A stretch of DNA of 64,000 nt from Margaritifera margaritifera (lineage: Eukaryota > Mollusca > Bivalvia > Unionida > Margaritiferidae): assembly GCA_029931535.1 (NCBI GenBank), contig JAQPZY010001684.1, positions 5,487,501-5,551,500 of the forward strand, written 5' to 3'. A model generated the notes under the pieces. The model searched no databases. It was not told the origin of the DNA and was given only the letters and a program-made list of their open reading frames with translations. Shown here piece after piece: positions 1 through 12,764 of the stretch; position 1 is the stretch's first letter; each line of letters opens with the position of its first letter. A program made the position numbers and the translations under genes.

Positions 1-19
1 GTGCATACCATATTGCATT

Positions 20-2458
20 CAGTGCTCAGGAACACATTTTCTAAGCACTCGTCCCTGAGACGATTTAGTTGCAAGAATTACTCGTCCCTGTCTTCATTAT
101 ACTCAATACAATGCACTACTTCACTACACTGCTTACGCTTTTACCATAGAACCACAGTTACCTGATTCCAGCATTATGTTCTAATACATGACTACTTATA
201 TAAACATATAATAAGAGACAAGGTTCGTAACTCGAGAAATTGTAATTGCACACATAAGCCTTTATTGCTAAATGGTATTCGCGTTTACAATGAAACCTTT
301 GAGTAATCTAGGTGTTATAATTTTTTTTTTCAGCGAGCTATGACACATCTTTAAGTGTTAGATATGGGAGAAGTTAAGAGACAGAGAATGTCAAAATGTT
401 ATCATTTTCGTCTGGTCGGACATTGTTACGCTTGACCCAGATCACCCGTATTTTCAAGCTCGTGCAGCTTTATTACTACATTGTCACGCTAAAGTAAAAA
501 CGCCTGCATATATTTATATAGGCATGTAATTACTTTTCACAAGAAAAATGTAAGTAGCTTGCATTTAAAAGAAGAATTCCAACAGTCTCAATTTCCACCA
601 ACTTTCGTACTAAATGATCCATTTTTGGCCAAGCCTCCATTCTAGATAGCTGCACACGAGTGTCATAAAAGAAGATTGCTGATTGGCCACAATAATTGGA
701 ACATTTCTAGGTCATTACCGCAACTAGATTTCGACCAATCAGCTGTTGTCTCGACATTCTCTGCTTGATAATCGATTACAACAGTATGCATTGTGTGAAA
801 GTTAGTGGGAATCGGCAGACACTTGAAATACTCTTTTCGTCTGTAAGTTGACAACATTTTTCTTGTGAAAAGTAATTACATACATATAGAAATATCTGCT
901 GGCATCTCTTCTTTAGCATGCCAATGTATCAATAAAGCTTCAGTCCTGAAAATACCGGTGACCTGGGGCAAATGTAACATTGCATGACCAGATGAAAACA
1001 TTTTGACATTCTCTTTCTCTTAACATCGCAGAGTTCTGACTCATAAAGATGTGTGATAGTTTATTGAAAGGGAAATTTTCTCCACATCAAAATGACGCCT
1101 AAATTACTGAAAAGTGTCACTGTAAATGCAAACACCATTGAGAAATCAAGGGCTAAGTGTGAAACTGCAACATAATATGTTCACAATATTTACCCATGTT
1201 AGAATGACGCGTACATCGGGTACCTGTGTATAAAAACGAAGTCGTTTCCTTTGTACATGTTCTAGACTGACAACAAGCAGGCAGATCAGGCCTATGCTAT
1301 TTATAACTGACGCACTCCAAAACCCAATCCCAGGAAAAGGATCCAACTTCAGAAAAAAATTGATTCAAATTTAAAGTTTAGGAAAATGGACACTTTTGCA
1401 AGTTTTCTGATAAATGAACATATTCAGCCTTCAAATGCGAAAAATGAAACACAAATGTAAAAAAAAAAATTCTTTTGGAATACGTACACATTGCTCATTG
1501 TCTGGTTATGGATCTTATGCATTACGGAAGTTATATTTTTTTCATAATATCAGCAATAATTTTTATTTATCTTCAAATCCTTTTAAAGAAAATTCATAAT
1601 GTATTGACGATTTTAGCTTTCTAATATTGACAGCTATGCGAAAATGCCACGAATAGACCGTTTTTATTTGAAAATTGCGTTATGGAAGTTATGTTCTTAA
1701 ATGTCACAGTTTAACACCAAGTAATATGTTTTGAGCGAAATCCGATCAAAATAATTGTATAGAAGGCGTGATTTTACTTTGTAAGTATTAATATGTAGTC
1801 CATAAACATTTTCCGTGTTCTTAATTAGTTCCGGTGAAATTGTTAAGCAACCAATAGAAAAATGTTATGGATGTTATAGGCTATTCAGCAACAAAAGTAA
1901 AACTGAAACAAAACATTAAAAAACACACATAGTAAATTTGTAGGGCGTTTATGAGATCCAAGATGGTACTACATCGCAAAAACGTCAAACAGAAATATAA
2001 TTTATCCAATTTAACTATCCTTTTTTTAAAACTGAAGTGCTGTAGTTGCTGGTGCGACAGTCAGAAAATGTAATATTTGCAACTTTTGATTCATCTGCAT
2101 ATAGAAAAGATTAAAAAAAAGTAAAAATTTTATTGTATTTAAAAATGTTAATGAATACCGTCACTTTCATTCAAAAGGTAATTTATGACAATATATTCTA
2201 TCCTTTTTTCTGTGCAAACAAAAACCATTAGCGACGGGATAAAACCTAAGTTGGGACATTTTTCTTGGATTGGGTGCCAAATGTTAAGCGATTTTGAACT
2301 TCGACACTTGTTAAGAGTAGAACATGCACTCGGATTTATTCTAATGGTGCGAATCTATATCTACTCGGCCCAGGGACGAGTATGTAGTAAAGTTGTACTC
2401 GGCCCAGCCAATTTTGACCCGGTCAGGACGAGAGGAGGAGTGGTTTTCCTGAGCCCTT
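20..2458 (-). mobile_element. hAT-like foldback element, old copy I
   Basis: This is a non-autonomous DNA transposon relic, homologous along most of its length to the better copy at 38,770-40,303 but in opposite orientation. The left end starts with CAGTGCTCAGGAACAC at 20. The right end, ..TTCCTGAGCCCTT, is at about 2,458 and matches the left end of copy II in reverse complement, including the duplicated ACTCGGCCCAGGGACGAG-type motifs near 2,360-2,420. Two inner arms of roughly 400 bp (about 240-640 and 690-1,160) are inverted repeats of each other; both contain the stretch TCACAAGAAAAATGT or its complement. About 950 bp at 1,330-2,280 has no counterpart in copy II. The five bases flanking each end do not match, so any target duplication has decayed. 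Short ORFs in it are shadows; no transposase is visible. Confidence 0.7.
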
Positions 2459-2463
2459 GAATA

Positions 2464-2650
2464 TACCGTCTATACTCGCGTATAAATCGAATCCAACTAT
2501 AGACTGCACAGACTTAGATCTGGTAGTTTGTTAGGAGTAATCAGTAGAACAAACAACATAGACCCTGATCTGTAGGCGCATTATGCGACGGCAGATCAGG
2601 GTCTGTGTTGTTTGCAGTTGGACTCAACCTATACATGCATCTAGACGGTA
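2464..2650 (-). mobile_element. Double-palindrome MITE, copy 1 (inverted, part deleted)
   Basis: It is bounded by terminal inverted repeats TACCGTCTATACTCGCGTAT and ..TCTAGACGGTA. The family layout is terminal repeat, palindrome A (AACAACATAGACCCTGATC..), a spacer of about 20 bp (TTCTACTGATTACTCCTAA), palindrome B (AACTGCATAGACCCAGATC..), terminal repeat. Here the spacer reads as its reverse complement, so the copy is inverted. Palindrome B has lost one arm, while palindrome A is nearly complete around GCGCATTATGCG. It lies only 5 bp from the end of the hAT-like element and is followed at once by a SINE fragment. Confidence 0.8.
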
Positions 2651-2760
2651 GGCTATATATGGCGGCCAGTATATTTGGTGGAGGAAGAATACGGAAAGAC
2701 CCCGGGAAGAACCATCGACCCACTTGAAGATACTGGCAAGCTTTCTGAAGGTGCGATCCC
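2651..2760 (-). mobile_element. SINE tail fragment (tRNA-Leu SINE family)
   Basis: The stretch GGCTATATATGGCGGCCAGT, then TGGTGGAGGAAGAA, then GAAGAACCATCGACCCAC and CTGGCAAGCTTTCT matches in order the body of the SINE at 40,370-40,619. The tRNA-like head is missing. The fragment begins exactly where the adjacent double-palindrome MITE ends. Confidence 0.65.
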
Positions 2761-4311
2761 ATCAGAAATTACGAATCCAAAATTTCTTCCTTTCTTGTGA
2801 TGAAAGTCCAAATTATTAACTTACTTCTGGTTCAGTGGATCGTCTTCCTTAAGATTTATATATATTATATTTGTAGATGAAAGCTCGGGATATATCTGGA
2901 ACGATAAGAATGTTTCTCACGGGTTAGCAAATAGAATCAATCGTGTAGGTCATATTTATACAAGGCTACGAAGGAACTAAATCAACAGATATTACACGGT
3001 GTATGTCCGGTTACCAAAGCTCAGAATTTCTTTATATTGCGAGAGGTGTTGTAACTCTCGTAGTTGGTCCTTCTCCGCGTGATTCGGTGAATAAATTATT
3101 AGTCATGTGACGTTTCTAATATTATTTTGTATCAAAGGACCTTTTGACAATTTGAAACTAATTACTTTGTATTACATGTTCATCCATAATAATTATTAAC
3201 AGAGTATAGAATACTTTCCCCGATAAGTTTCAAGGCCGTGTCGTGATCCGACCACTTTATAATAAAAACTGTCGAACTTATCACAAATGAAATCACTGGC
3301 CATACAATATATGCCCTAATTGTTCATAAAAGATTTCAATTCTCAAGATTTAAACGGGAAACAAGAACAGCGACTTAGTTGCATTTTTTTATTTCATAAT
3401 ATACACGGTTGGCCGGATGTGACCATACTACAATGTCTTTTCTAGAGGAAATCTCACACAATAAAGGATAATTTGGAAAGATAAGCTAAAGAAAGAGTTA
3501 AGCTATAGCCAAAGTTGTCGGCCTTGAAAACCTAGATGTGCTCCATTTGTACAGATATTAAATTCAACTGATCGCTTGGATTCTAATTTCTTCTTTAATA
3601 CAAGGGAGGAATGAAAGACAAGAAAAAGACTTTGATAACATTAAGAGTATACAATTAACCATCAAAAAGTATACAATTAACCATCAAAAAGTATACAATT
3701 AACCATCAAAACCATGAAAACGTTGAAAATTATGTCAATACAGGAATTGGTATATTAACAAGACTATGGTATGGAGAAACTTAGCATATGTTTTAATATG
3801 TTTTGACCCCATGACAAGCGTTTACGTGTCAAAAATTCGTAAAATAAAATTTTTAAAAATTACCGCTTCTCTCTGTACTGTTGACACGTATCAAAGTTAA
3901 TCTTTTCTTATAAAATTAGGCACAATATAATAATCGAAATTAACTTGACACACGTTGAGTTGTAATAAACTTATCATTTGGATGAATGGATTGAAATCAT
4001 TAAGTTGTATAATCAGTTTATGCCAGAGCCAACTTTGTCCCAATGCAGATTGTTCTAGTCATGCGTAGACATACTTACTGAGAACTCCTAACTAGCTATC
4101 TAAAAGAGATATCAACGTTTAGTGTTTGTTTATGAGTATATCTCTATCGTACTATTCTCTTAGTTCTTACCATTTTAGTAACAGATGGACGAAACTGGTA
4201 GCAATTGAGACCCAGGTTATACATTTCTTATAAACTTCTAAAAAGCCATTATAAAAAAGACACTTAAGAAAAAAAATTAGACGGTAATGCATAATGATGC
4301 TTGGATTATTG
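2761..4311. other. Unannotated AT-rich interval
   Basis: No gene, RNA or full mobile element was recognised. The only structure seen is a 22-bp unit (GTATACAATTAACCATCAAAAA) repeated three times at about 3,647-3,713. Confidence 0.5.
3647..3713. repeat. 22-bp tandem repeat, 3 copies
   Basis: Three nearly perfect direct copies of GTATACAATTAACCATCAAA lie head to tail. Confidence 0.85.
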
Positions 4312-4528
4312 TCATATACTCACTTATAATTCGAGTCCAATTGCAAACAATATTGACCCCTATCTGCCGTTACATAATGTGCCTGCATATCAGAGTCTAT
4401 TTTGTTTGTTCTACTGATTACTCCTAACAAACTGCATAGGCCCAGATCTGCCGGCGCATTATGCGCCGGCAGATCTGGGTCTGTGCAGTTTGCAGTTGGA
4501 CTTCACTTATAAGCGAGTATAGACGGTA
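4312..4528 (+). mobile_element. Double-palindrome MITE, copy 2
   Basis: The left terminal repeat is degraded (CATATACTCACTTATAA) and the right end is intact (GCGAGTATAGACGGTA). Palindrome A is worn, but palindrome B is close to perfect: its core GCCGGCGCATTATGCGCCGGC reads the same on both strands, flanked by CCCAGATCT and AGATCTGGG. The spacer GTTCTACTGATTACTCCTAA separates the two palindromes, in the usual A-then-B order. Confidence 0.85.
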
Positions 4529-7500
4529 AATGAGTAAAATAAGTCAATGTGTATAATCTGTGTCTTATACAATTATAATGCGTGGTTTTGCCTAAAGACA
4601 TGAATGTTTAATATAACATGATTTTTACAAGACTGCGGATCGTATGAAAAGCGAATAAAGCATGTCATTTTCGTCATGAAGTTGCTTTAAAAACAAAACC
4701 ACAAACTTAACATACGGCCACATGGTTCCATACGCAGTTTTGTTTTGAAACTTGTTACGCAATAAAGGGAGGGAAAAGGAACGAGAAAAACGCTGCAGCG
4801 AATCGTTTATCTAGAAGATAAGTTAATTTATAATGTAAAACAAGTCAGAGAAAAGACGTCAGATGTGTTTCAGACAATATGAACATATGATACCTAACAT
4901 GAAAACACTAGGTACAGTAATATGCACACAGTATGTAGCTGCACATGACATATTTAGAGTTCCATGTGTATAATACAGAGTTACCAATACATCTCAACCT
5001 ACTGGTGTCACCTATATAGTGTCGTAGCCTGTCATAACTTTAGTTATATATTGTCTTTAATGAAATTAATTTGCACAATTCAGTACAGGTGGGTGGGGGA
5101 CGGTTGTCTCTGATTGTAAAGAAATGGATCAAAATTATGGTAATAGTGATGTCTCTTTCTTTCAGTAAAGTATCCTGCAACATTTAGCTTTGAGTGTGTG
5201 AAAGAATAACTTATAATAAAAACAACTCCATGCCTTTTTTGCCCACAGACTTTGATGCAGTGTACAGCAATATGGAGTCTGTATGCAGTGAAAAAGAAAT
5301 GTCACTGACACTTAAGAATAATCCATTTAGTGGCAAGGAGAAGTGAATTTTGTATAAAACTTGGAGAAATTGAACATGAGCTCTTTTCTGCACATACTGT
5401 TTGGAAATAAAATGGATTTTTGTCAGTCCTGAACAACCTTGACAGTAGTTCCTAAAAAAGGGTAGGGAGGCCTGTACTGGCCATATGCAGCATTTTATGT
5501 GACACTATTGTACATGTATTTTGGTAATAATAATAATAATGACACAATTTTCAGTCCAAAACATTGCGATGAGCCCGAAAATGAACAGTCTGGAATATTT
5601 TTGTATTCTCCGCTCACATGTCTTTCTGTACATACGCGTGGCTTATTCGACAAACCGTATAATCCAGTGTAGAAAAGCACGTGGATATATACATGTATAC
5701 ATGTCATATTCACCGTCACTAAGCATGATGCGCTATACTTAGTTTAACATCCACGATTATTGACAATCGTAACATCCAACAAATTGAACGAAGTACCTTC
5801 TTCTAAAGCATCCAAACTGCTCATATATCTTACCTGATCAGTTTATAATTTTGTTAACATTTGTCATTTTCTTAATTTGAACAACATTCTTGCTTTACGG
5901 GAAGTGCCTTCTCACACACTAACGGAAACACATACTACAACTACAATAGTTCTCATACTTACAAGCAAATTCAATATATATCCCATTCATGCGTACATAC
6001 GAGGTTTATTTAAGATAATTATCTAATATCAAGTACTTTTCATTATCTTTAGACGAGTATTAAGAACAAAGGACTGTTAATACCCGAAGATATAAACTTC
6101 GGCGGATTAATATTTACATAACTACAAGCGGTGAAAGAATAGAGGAAAAGAAGTAAAATGTAAACAAGTAAAATAAGTCATTTCATAGTATGTATTTAAG
6201 GAATGGTTAGGAATTTTCTTCGCTATTAACAGTACCGACCACAACTGTACTTTCAGTATAGAAAATTTGATAGCCAACGGGTTACAGGTATACGTGTAAT
6301 ACGTCAGTCACGGGACTGGGTTAACTGGAAGAAGACCAATACGGCAGCCCCCATTACATGGCATCGTGATGTTTGTCACATGCACTGTACGCAAGGCTCA
6401 GTGTATATGAAAAATGTAACGCTCGTTGCATCTTGCTTAGTCTTCATTCAAAACGATAATTACAATGCAATAGCTCAATACTATCTCAATGCCGTGATCT
6501 ATTGCTCGTAAAATGCAATATCAAAGTGCCTATTTTAGCTCTTATAACTATCTTTTCCGTCAAAGAGATTGTACCTACACATTTAAATTAAAGTTAATAA
6601 TTTATAACTTTTCACTTATTACGTACTACATTCTGATATATGGCTATACCACACCCACCCAAGCCTATTCGCATTACCAATAGCCCTTAAACAAGAAGGT
6701 ATTGAATATAAACTAGTACATGTCATGTCCACAGTTGTAAAAGCAAATAAAACTGCACTACACTAAATGAAGTGGTAAATTGAACTCTCCCATCACCCTT
6801 TTGTCGCTAGATGGCGCGAATGTTCAATGGGATTTCTATATTAGTTCTCTGTGTTAGTAGGGCTCACAAGAGAATGTTGTAAAACAGGAAACATTGCTCT
6901 TATTCACACATCATCTTCAGATTATATAAACTATATTTTATTGTCAAGAATTCAAAAATAAACAGTGCACACGAACTCAATTTTCTCCACGGATAATTTT
7001 ACATCACAAAGCCTAGTGGTACCACCTTGATTCGTGTTTGCCCCCAAATTGTTAGTGGTTTTTATATATATATATATTTTTTTTTTCATCATTGTCCCAA
7101 TTGTTCCTACTGTCATTTGCCGTAATGATTAAATTAATCATTCTTTTTGATGATCCCTTAAAGCTACTTAACAAGAGTTTGATCTTATCTTAATTTGTCA
7201 CATTATTCATTTTCAATCAGATAACATTACATAAAACTCGTATACACAATAAATGCCCATCCCCTAAAATTACCTTTACAAAATAGACTTATTGATAAAC
7301 ATTTGTGCAAGATAATATCAATGGAAATTTAAGTTAAACACCACATTTCAGTCCCTATGGGGTTATCCATATTCTCTTTTAAAAGCTGCCCTAAAGAGGA
7401 GAAAATATTATCTGGACTATTGTCGTGTCCTCTGATCGCAGATAAAGTTTCAATCTCAGTGTTCCCTGGGTCAAAGCCCACCCAGGAATTCGTGCATAAG

Positions 7501-7905
7501 ATCACTTGCCTGTCAAGTTACCCTGTAAAAAGTACAACTAAAATGGCATGGACTGCGATCTGTGAAGTTTAGAGAATTCAGACTTTTAAATATTCGTCAA
7601 AACTCTGCGAAAGTTATGACAGAGACTCGGATGTCCCAACGCATTTTTATAATGCTTTTAGAAATTTCTCGGTATAAGACAAAAGTGTGGCAACGAATTC
7701 AAGGAAAAGAGGACAAGAAAATAGCAAAACTGGGAGACAGAATTCTTAGAAATCACGGGCAAAAGAGACAAAGTCGACACAGGGTCTTAAACTGTATGCA
7801 GCATTTTTTTAAATCAAGAATTAAGGGTACTGGCTTTGTCTCTTTACCGAGAGACTTCCAGTAGTATGTCTTTCCCTGTGCAAGTACTACTTGATGACTC
7901 TGAAT
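4529..7905. other. Unannotated AT-rich interval
   Basis: No recognisable coding exon, RNA or transposon end was found. Two adjoining open frames near 7,357-7,864 resemble no family known to me, have no clear splice context and are not called as genes. Confidence 0.45.
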
Positions 7906-8044
7906 TACCGTATATACTCGCGCGTATAACTTAAGTCAAAATGCAAACAATATAGACCATGATCTGCCATCTCATAATGCGCCGGCAGATCTGGGTCTAT
8001 GCAGTTTGCAGTTGGTATCGAGCTATACAGGAGTATATACGGTA
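7906..8044 (+). mobile_element. Double-palindrome MITE, copy 3: single hybrid hairpin
   Basis: Both terminal repeats are clear (TACCGTATATACTCGCGCG and GAGTATATACGGTA). Only one hairpin lies between them: its left arm is A-type (AAACAATATAGACCATGATC) and its right arm is B-type (GATCTGGGTCTATGCAGTTT). The spacer and the inner half of each palindrome are gone. At 139 bp it is about 80 bp shorter than the complete copies, as expected from a deletion between the centres of palindromes A and B. The termini fit a TA target duplication (TA|CCGTATATAC..GTATATACGG|TA). Confidence 0.85.
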
Positions 8045-10231
8045 CACATAAATACGGTTAACGCAAGTTGATACATTTAATCTCAGTTGCTTGTAGGGTA
8101 ATGAGAGCTATCTCATGAAAGTCATCGCCTTTTTCTGCCCAATTAAGAGACACCACAGAATTATGTGGACACTCTGTACTCGTTCAAGCTAGACAAACCA
8201 AGTGTGCCTGGGTCGGTGGTTCGTAGAGTATTTGGTTAAGGACTTTGTTTTATATAAGAAAGCTTGCCCATGCTAGCTGTAGTTTGTGTCGGTGCCATAT
8301 CAAATGATTGAGTTGAAAAACAATGACAACTTAACGATATGATTAAGTATATACAGAAGAGTCTTTATTCATTCCAATAGCCCAAACGGACTGTGAGGAT
8401 ACATCTTTTTCAATAAATTGAATGGCAGATATTACAATAAACAACAAGGTATCATCATCTGTAGTCTATAATATACAAAGAAATCATAGTAAGAAACGAA
8501 ATTACATATGCATGCAGATGCAGATCCATGCAAATGAAATAAGCAGATTCATTCACAAAATTTCTCCGTAGAGAGAAAAAAATATTTACATTATTAAAGG
8601 TAATAATATGAAGATAAAATCAGAAGATATGTAATTCTAATTCATATAAAGATATTAATTCATGAAATAGATACGTTGATCTGGTCATAATTTTAATTTG
8701 CAGATTATGCAATTAATTATGCAAATGAAAGGTTTTCAAATAATCACGTTCAGGTTCAAGTTCTTCTATTATTTGGGATTTGTCATGAAATAAGTGGACA
8801 TAAAAGCTGAAGTTTTATGAACTTCATGCCACGCTTTCATAAACTTTCTAAATCTGATACGTACCTAATTCAAACTTTTATCTCATCATTAAATATTTTT
8901 TTTTAAATATTCAAAATAATATTTAAGGGCGACTTCACCGTTTCAAGACCTATTATTACTAAAAAAATTAATTTTTTTTTTAATTTTTTTTTTTAACATT
9001 TTCAGTTTAACATCTTTTTCACATCCAAATACCGGGTTTCGAAAATGAAACCGATAACGTTCTCAGTGTTGAGACGTTTTAAGCATGCAATGTCAGCCTA
9101 GGTTCTTATTCCTAAATTACTTAAATTTAATCAATAAATCTTACAAGATCCACGTGAAAGGTATGAAAAAGAAGTGTCCAAACTTCGGCTATCTACAATA
9201 AGAAAAGAAATCCGAATTAATGTCCCTGATATACGATACTTCTTGCAACTTAAATCCTGACCTTTGAAGACCCATGTTACCTGCTGGTAGTGATTGTTAA
9301 CGTGACATTTATCTACGAAGACTTGGCGGCAACCGACCTATATGATTGACCGAGCGTAGTTTGATTTTATTTCCAAATAATATTGGAAAAAACTACCTCA
9401 ATATTTCAGCAACTGAAAATCAATGTCGATGGCTAATCATTTTATATTGATACTGAATTCCTTTCATGCGATCTTCGTCCTGATGTCAGACCGGTGACTC
9501 ACACGACCAAACATAAAGGGATCTCTTAGCCCCACCCCAACCCCAACCCTTATCAATTCACCGGCATTTCGTTTTCTTCCCGTTTTTAAAAAACAATTTT
9601 ATCCAAATTTAATTTGAACAACTCTATATTTAATACTCTTTTTCTCCTTCTGTCTGAAACTTGCTTAACAATATGTGACCGAGTTGTTAAAAACAAGAAC
9701 AATAACTGACCGTATCAGGAGTTCATCCTGATTTTCACCCATTATTCATTTTCTAAACAAGTGTGTGCAACTCGTTCGTTCGTTCGTTAGTTCAATTAAC
9801 GACGTGTGCGGCCATTCGGCCATTTACGTCGATGTGCAACTCGTATTGCATACCAAGATCTTTCAACCTACACCAGAAAGTCCGGGGCGATAGGCTCATT
9901 ACAAAAGGTTGAGGTCGGTTATCGCCACACCATCATCTAACATCAACATGCAAAATTCCGTGCGAAGAAAGGGTTCATTACCATGCTAATGGGAATACTG
10001 GCTACTGGCTTTTCTTTGAGTTTATATTGAGGATCTCTCTCAGTGGTGTGTTAAATTTGGATATATTATATGGGGTGCGTAGAATGGCTTCATGATTGTT
10101 AACTAAACAAAAAAAATATTCTCACTGGATTTTATTGAGTAGCATATATGATATAATCTTCACCTTTTAAATACGTATATTGTGTGAGAGATTTTTCTCG
10201 GATTGAGAAAAGTAGAAAAGTAGCCGATGGC

Positions 10232-10290
<59 letters not shown>

Positions 10291-11256
10291 ACACACACAC
10301 ACACATTGCTAAGAAGCAGGATAGCAAGAGAATAGTGGATTTAACATTTAAAAGGGGAATTTAAAATGTTTTTTAGTTAAATGATTCTATGAAATAAAAA
10401 TTTGACACTAATTCTTCCTCCAACAAACCATTCTTTGGGTGGAAAATACTAAAAGTGTTCAGTAAACCAGCACAGATGATGTAGTGTGATAACGGCGTGG
10501 TGTTTACTACCGAAATAGCAATGCAAATTATGTCAGAGTAAGGAACAGAACGACACAGGGGGTTCATGAAGTTTACATAACATGTTGTTCTCGGGGAAGA
10601 ACGCGTTCGCTTGGACCATTTTGCTGCATTCATATTTGACATACATGTATTCATAAATGGGGTGGGAGGTGGGGGGGGGGGAGAATATTATGCAATAAAA
10701 ATAAGTAAAAAGAAAAACTCGTGTCTTTTAACGCCATTTGTTGAAAACTTAGTTCTTGTATATGTTAAGCTATAGACGTAGTCTGACATTGTTTTACAAT
10801 TATACAGTAGTCTCATTTAGGTATCACGGTACCAATTGTTTTTCCATAGACCTTAATGTTAACATTTGGTGAAATAAATATACCTTCTCTCCTACTTTAG
10901 CATGCATGTCACACACTGTCATAGAGAGCAATGTTAGATTGTCAATTTGACAGTGATAGAACCAGGTACTCCATTGCATTTAAGAGAGATAACTCTGCTG
11001 GAACTAGACAGGGGTAAGAGTTGTCCAGTCACAACAGACACATTTTCAGTGATGTGTATCACATTTTTAAAAAATCATAAAAAATGCAAAACATGATCTA
11101 CATATGAATTAACATAATCTCACATGTTGCTAAGAGACTCAACTTTTTTTTTAAGCCAGACAGAAACTGCAACTCTTACATAATACACCAATCACAGCTA
11201 GTTTTGTTGTTTATTTCTGAATACAATGTTCCCTACACCTTAAGCTCCACCCCTTG
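8045..11256. other. Unannotated AT-rich interval
   Basis: Nothing recognisable apart from a compound (GA)n(CA)n microsatellite at 10,235-10,305 and a G-run at about 10,666-10,681. Confidence 0.45.
10235..10305. repeat. Compound (AG)n(AC)n microsatellite
   Basis: About 26 AG dinucleotides pass directly into about nine AC dinucleotides. Confidence 0.95.
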
Positions 11257-11323
11257 GGCGCATTATGCGACGGCAGATCAGGGTCTATGTTGTTTCCATT
11301 TGGACCCGTTTATAAGCGAGTAG
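11257..11323 (-). mobile_element. Double-palindrome MITE, copy 4 (terminal fragment)
   Basis: Only one arm of palindrome A (GCGCATTATGCGACGGCAG, then GATCAGGGTCTATGTTGTTT) and the adjoining terminal repeat TTATAAGCGAGTAG remain. An A-type arm next to the right-hand terminus means the fragment is inverted relative to copies 2, 5, 6 and 7. Confidence 0.7.
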
Positions 11324-11398
11324 AACATTTCTCTATCTCATTGCAATAAATGATATGATCAGTTTTTAAAACATAAGATATTACTTCATTTTTACGTC

Positions 11399-11617
11399 TA
11401 CCGTATACTCGCGTATTATCCGCGTCCAAATGCAAACAACATAGACCCTGATCTGCCGTCGCATAATGCGCCGGCAGATCAGAGTCATAGTTGTTTGTTC
11501 TACTGATTAGTCCTTACAAACTGCATAGACCCAGATCTGCTGGCGCATTATGCTACGGCAGATCTGGGTCTATACAGTTTGCAGTTGGTATTAGAATATA
11601 TGCGAGTAAAGACGGTA
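11399..11617 (+). mobile_element. Double-palindrome MITE, copy 5 (complete)
   Basis: This is a complete 219-bp copy. It runs from TACCGTATACTCGCGTATTA, through palindrome A (arms ACAACATAGACCCTGATCTG and CAGATCAGAGTCATAGTTGT), the spacer TTCTACTGATTAGTCCTTAC and palindrome B (arms TGCATAGACCCAGATCTG and CAGATCTGGGTCTATACA), to GCGAGTAAAGACGGTA. It lies only 75 bp from fragment copy 4. Confidence 0.9.
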
Positions 11618-12764
11618 ATTATCAACCAACCATGACCTTCCAAAGCCGTATATCCTGTTTCTATGTTCACCCTTTCCAAGACTGGTTATGATCTTAGTAC
11701 CACGATTCCTTTAAATGTGGAGAAGCCTTAGCCTCTATACCATACACGTCATGCTTGCTACCAGCCATGCAGCGAGGACGAATCCTTAGTTAAAATATAA
11801 CGACTTTAACATTTACGTTTACCCGGAAGGCTGTAGTAAATACAGATTTCTACAGTAGTTGTCATTCGAACCCTGCATTTATTAGCGTATTTTATCATTT
11901 TAATGAATATAACACGGTAAATTAAGAAATAAACATAAATGACCTTTGAGGGGTGTTTTCTCCTGCATGATCCCTGGGTATTTAAAATAGAGTTGTTCAA
12001 ATTTCCTATGCATTTTTTTTTTTTTTTTTTTCAGTGGATGTTGTTGTGTTGAATCGGCACTGAAACTGGAAAGGTATAAATATAGCCAGATTTATAGTTA
12101 TTTACAAGTGTTGACATTGATTTAGAGAAATTTAACCTTAAACCAGTCCTAAATTCCGGCCTTACTACAGTGGCAATTCAGAACAAAAACTTCTGCTCAA
12201 AACAATAAAGTATGCCTGACAAAAAAATAATGACATCACACCAAATAACAATGGATCATAGAGGGTACAAGATTTTATGATCTGTCATCTTTACTTGTGT
12301 TATATTTGTTCAAATGCTAAAATACACTCCGAGTTTAGAATGACACCAGAGTGCGCTACATTCTAGTTCATAACGAATGCGCTACATTGAAATTCGAGAC
12401 GAGTATAATAGATCTGAGACATTCATTTACCGGTTGAGTTGTAGACTTCGATTTAGGTCGACTGTTATTTATGACGCACTGTATTCGCTCGTCTTAAATT
12501 CGTTGAGAGCTGATTCCAACAACTAATGGTGGAAAGTTAGATGGATTCTTGGCAAAGTTTCCTTCTGACCTTTAACATTAGGTACTTACACATTATTACG
12601 TAGATTATACATTTCACGAGACTCGTTTCATAAGGAACACAATTAGACAACAATTCATAAGGAACACAATTAGACAAAAATTCATAAGGAACACAATTAG
12701 ACAACAATTCAGCGACCAAATTGTGCGTCTATTTGTAAAATAATGCTAACTTATGTTTGCGTCT
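11618..12764. other. Unannotated AT-rich interval
   Basis: No gene was seen. A 27-bp unit beginning TTCATAAGGAACACAATTAG is repeated about three times at 12,627-12,707. Its length divides by three, which explains the short repetitive open frame over it. Confidence 0.5.
12627..12707. repeat. 27-bp tandem repeat, 3 copies
   Basis: Three near-identical head-to-tail copies of TTCATAAGGAACACAATTAG plus ACAACAA are seen. Confidence 0.85.

Noticed and set aside
1146..1346. Open frame on the - strand with a hydrophobic stretch
   Set aside because: It lies inside the inverted arm of the hAT-like element, has no homologue that I recognise and is not kept open in the other copy.
7357..7864. Two overlapping + strand open frames (71 and 100 codons), the second rich in Lys and Arg
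   Set aside because: No domain, weak start contexts, no splice or promoter signal and AT-biased codons; too little to call a gene.
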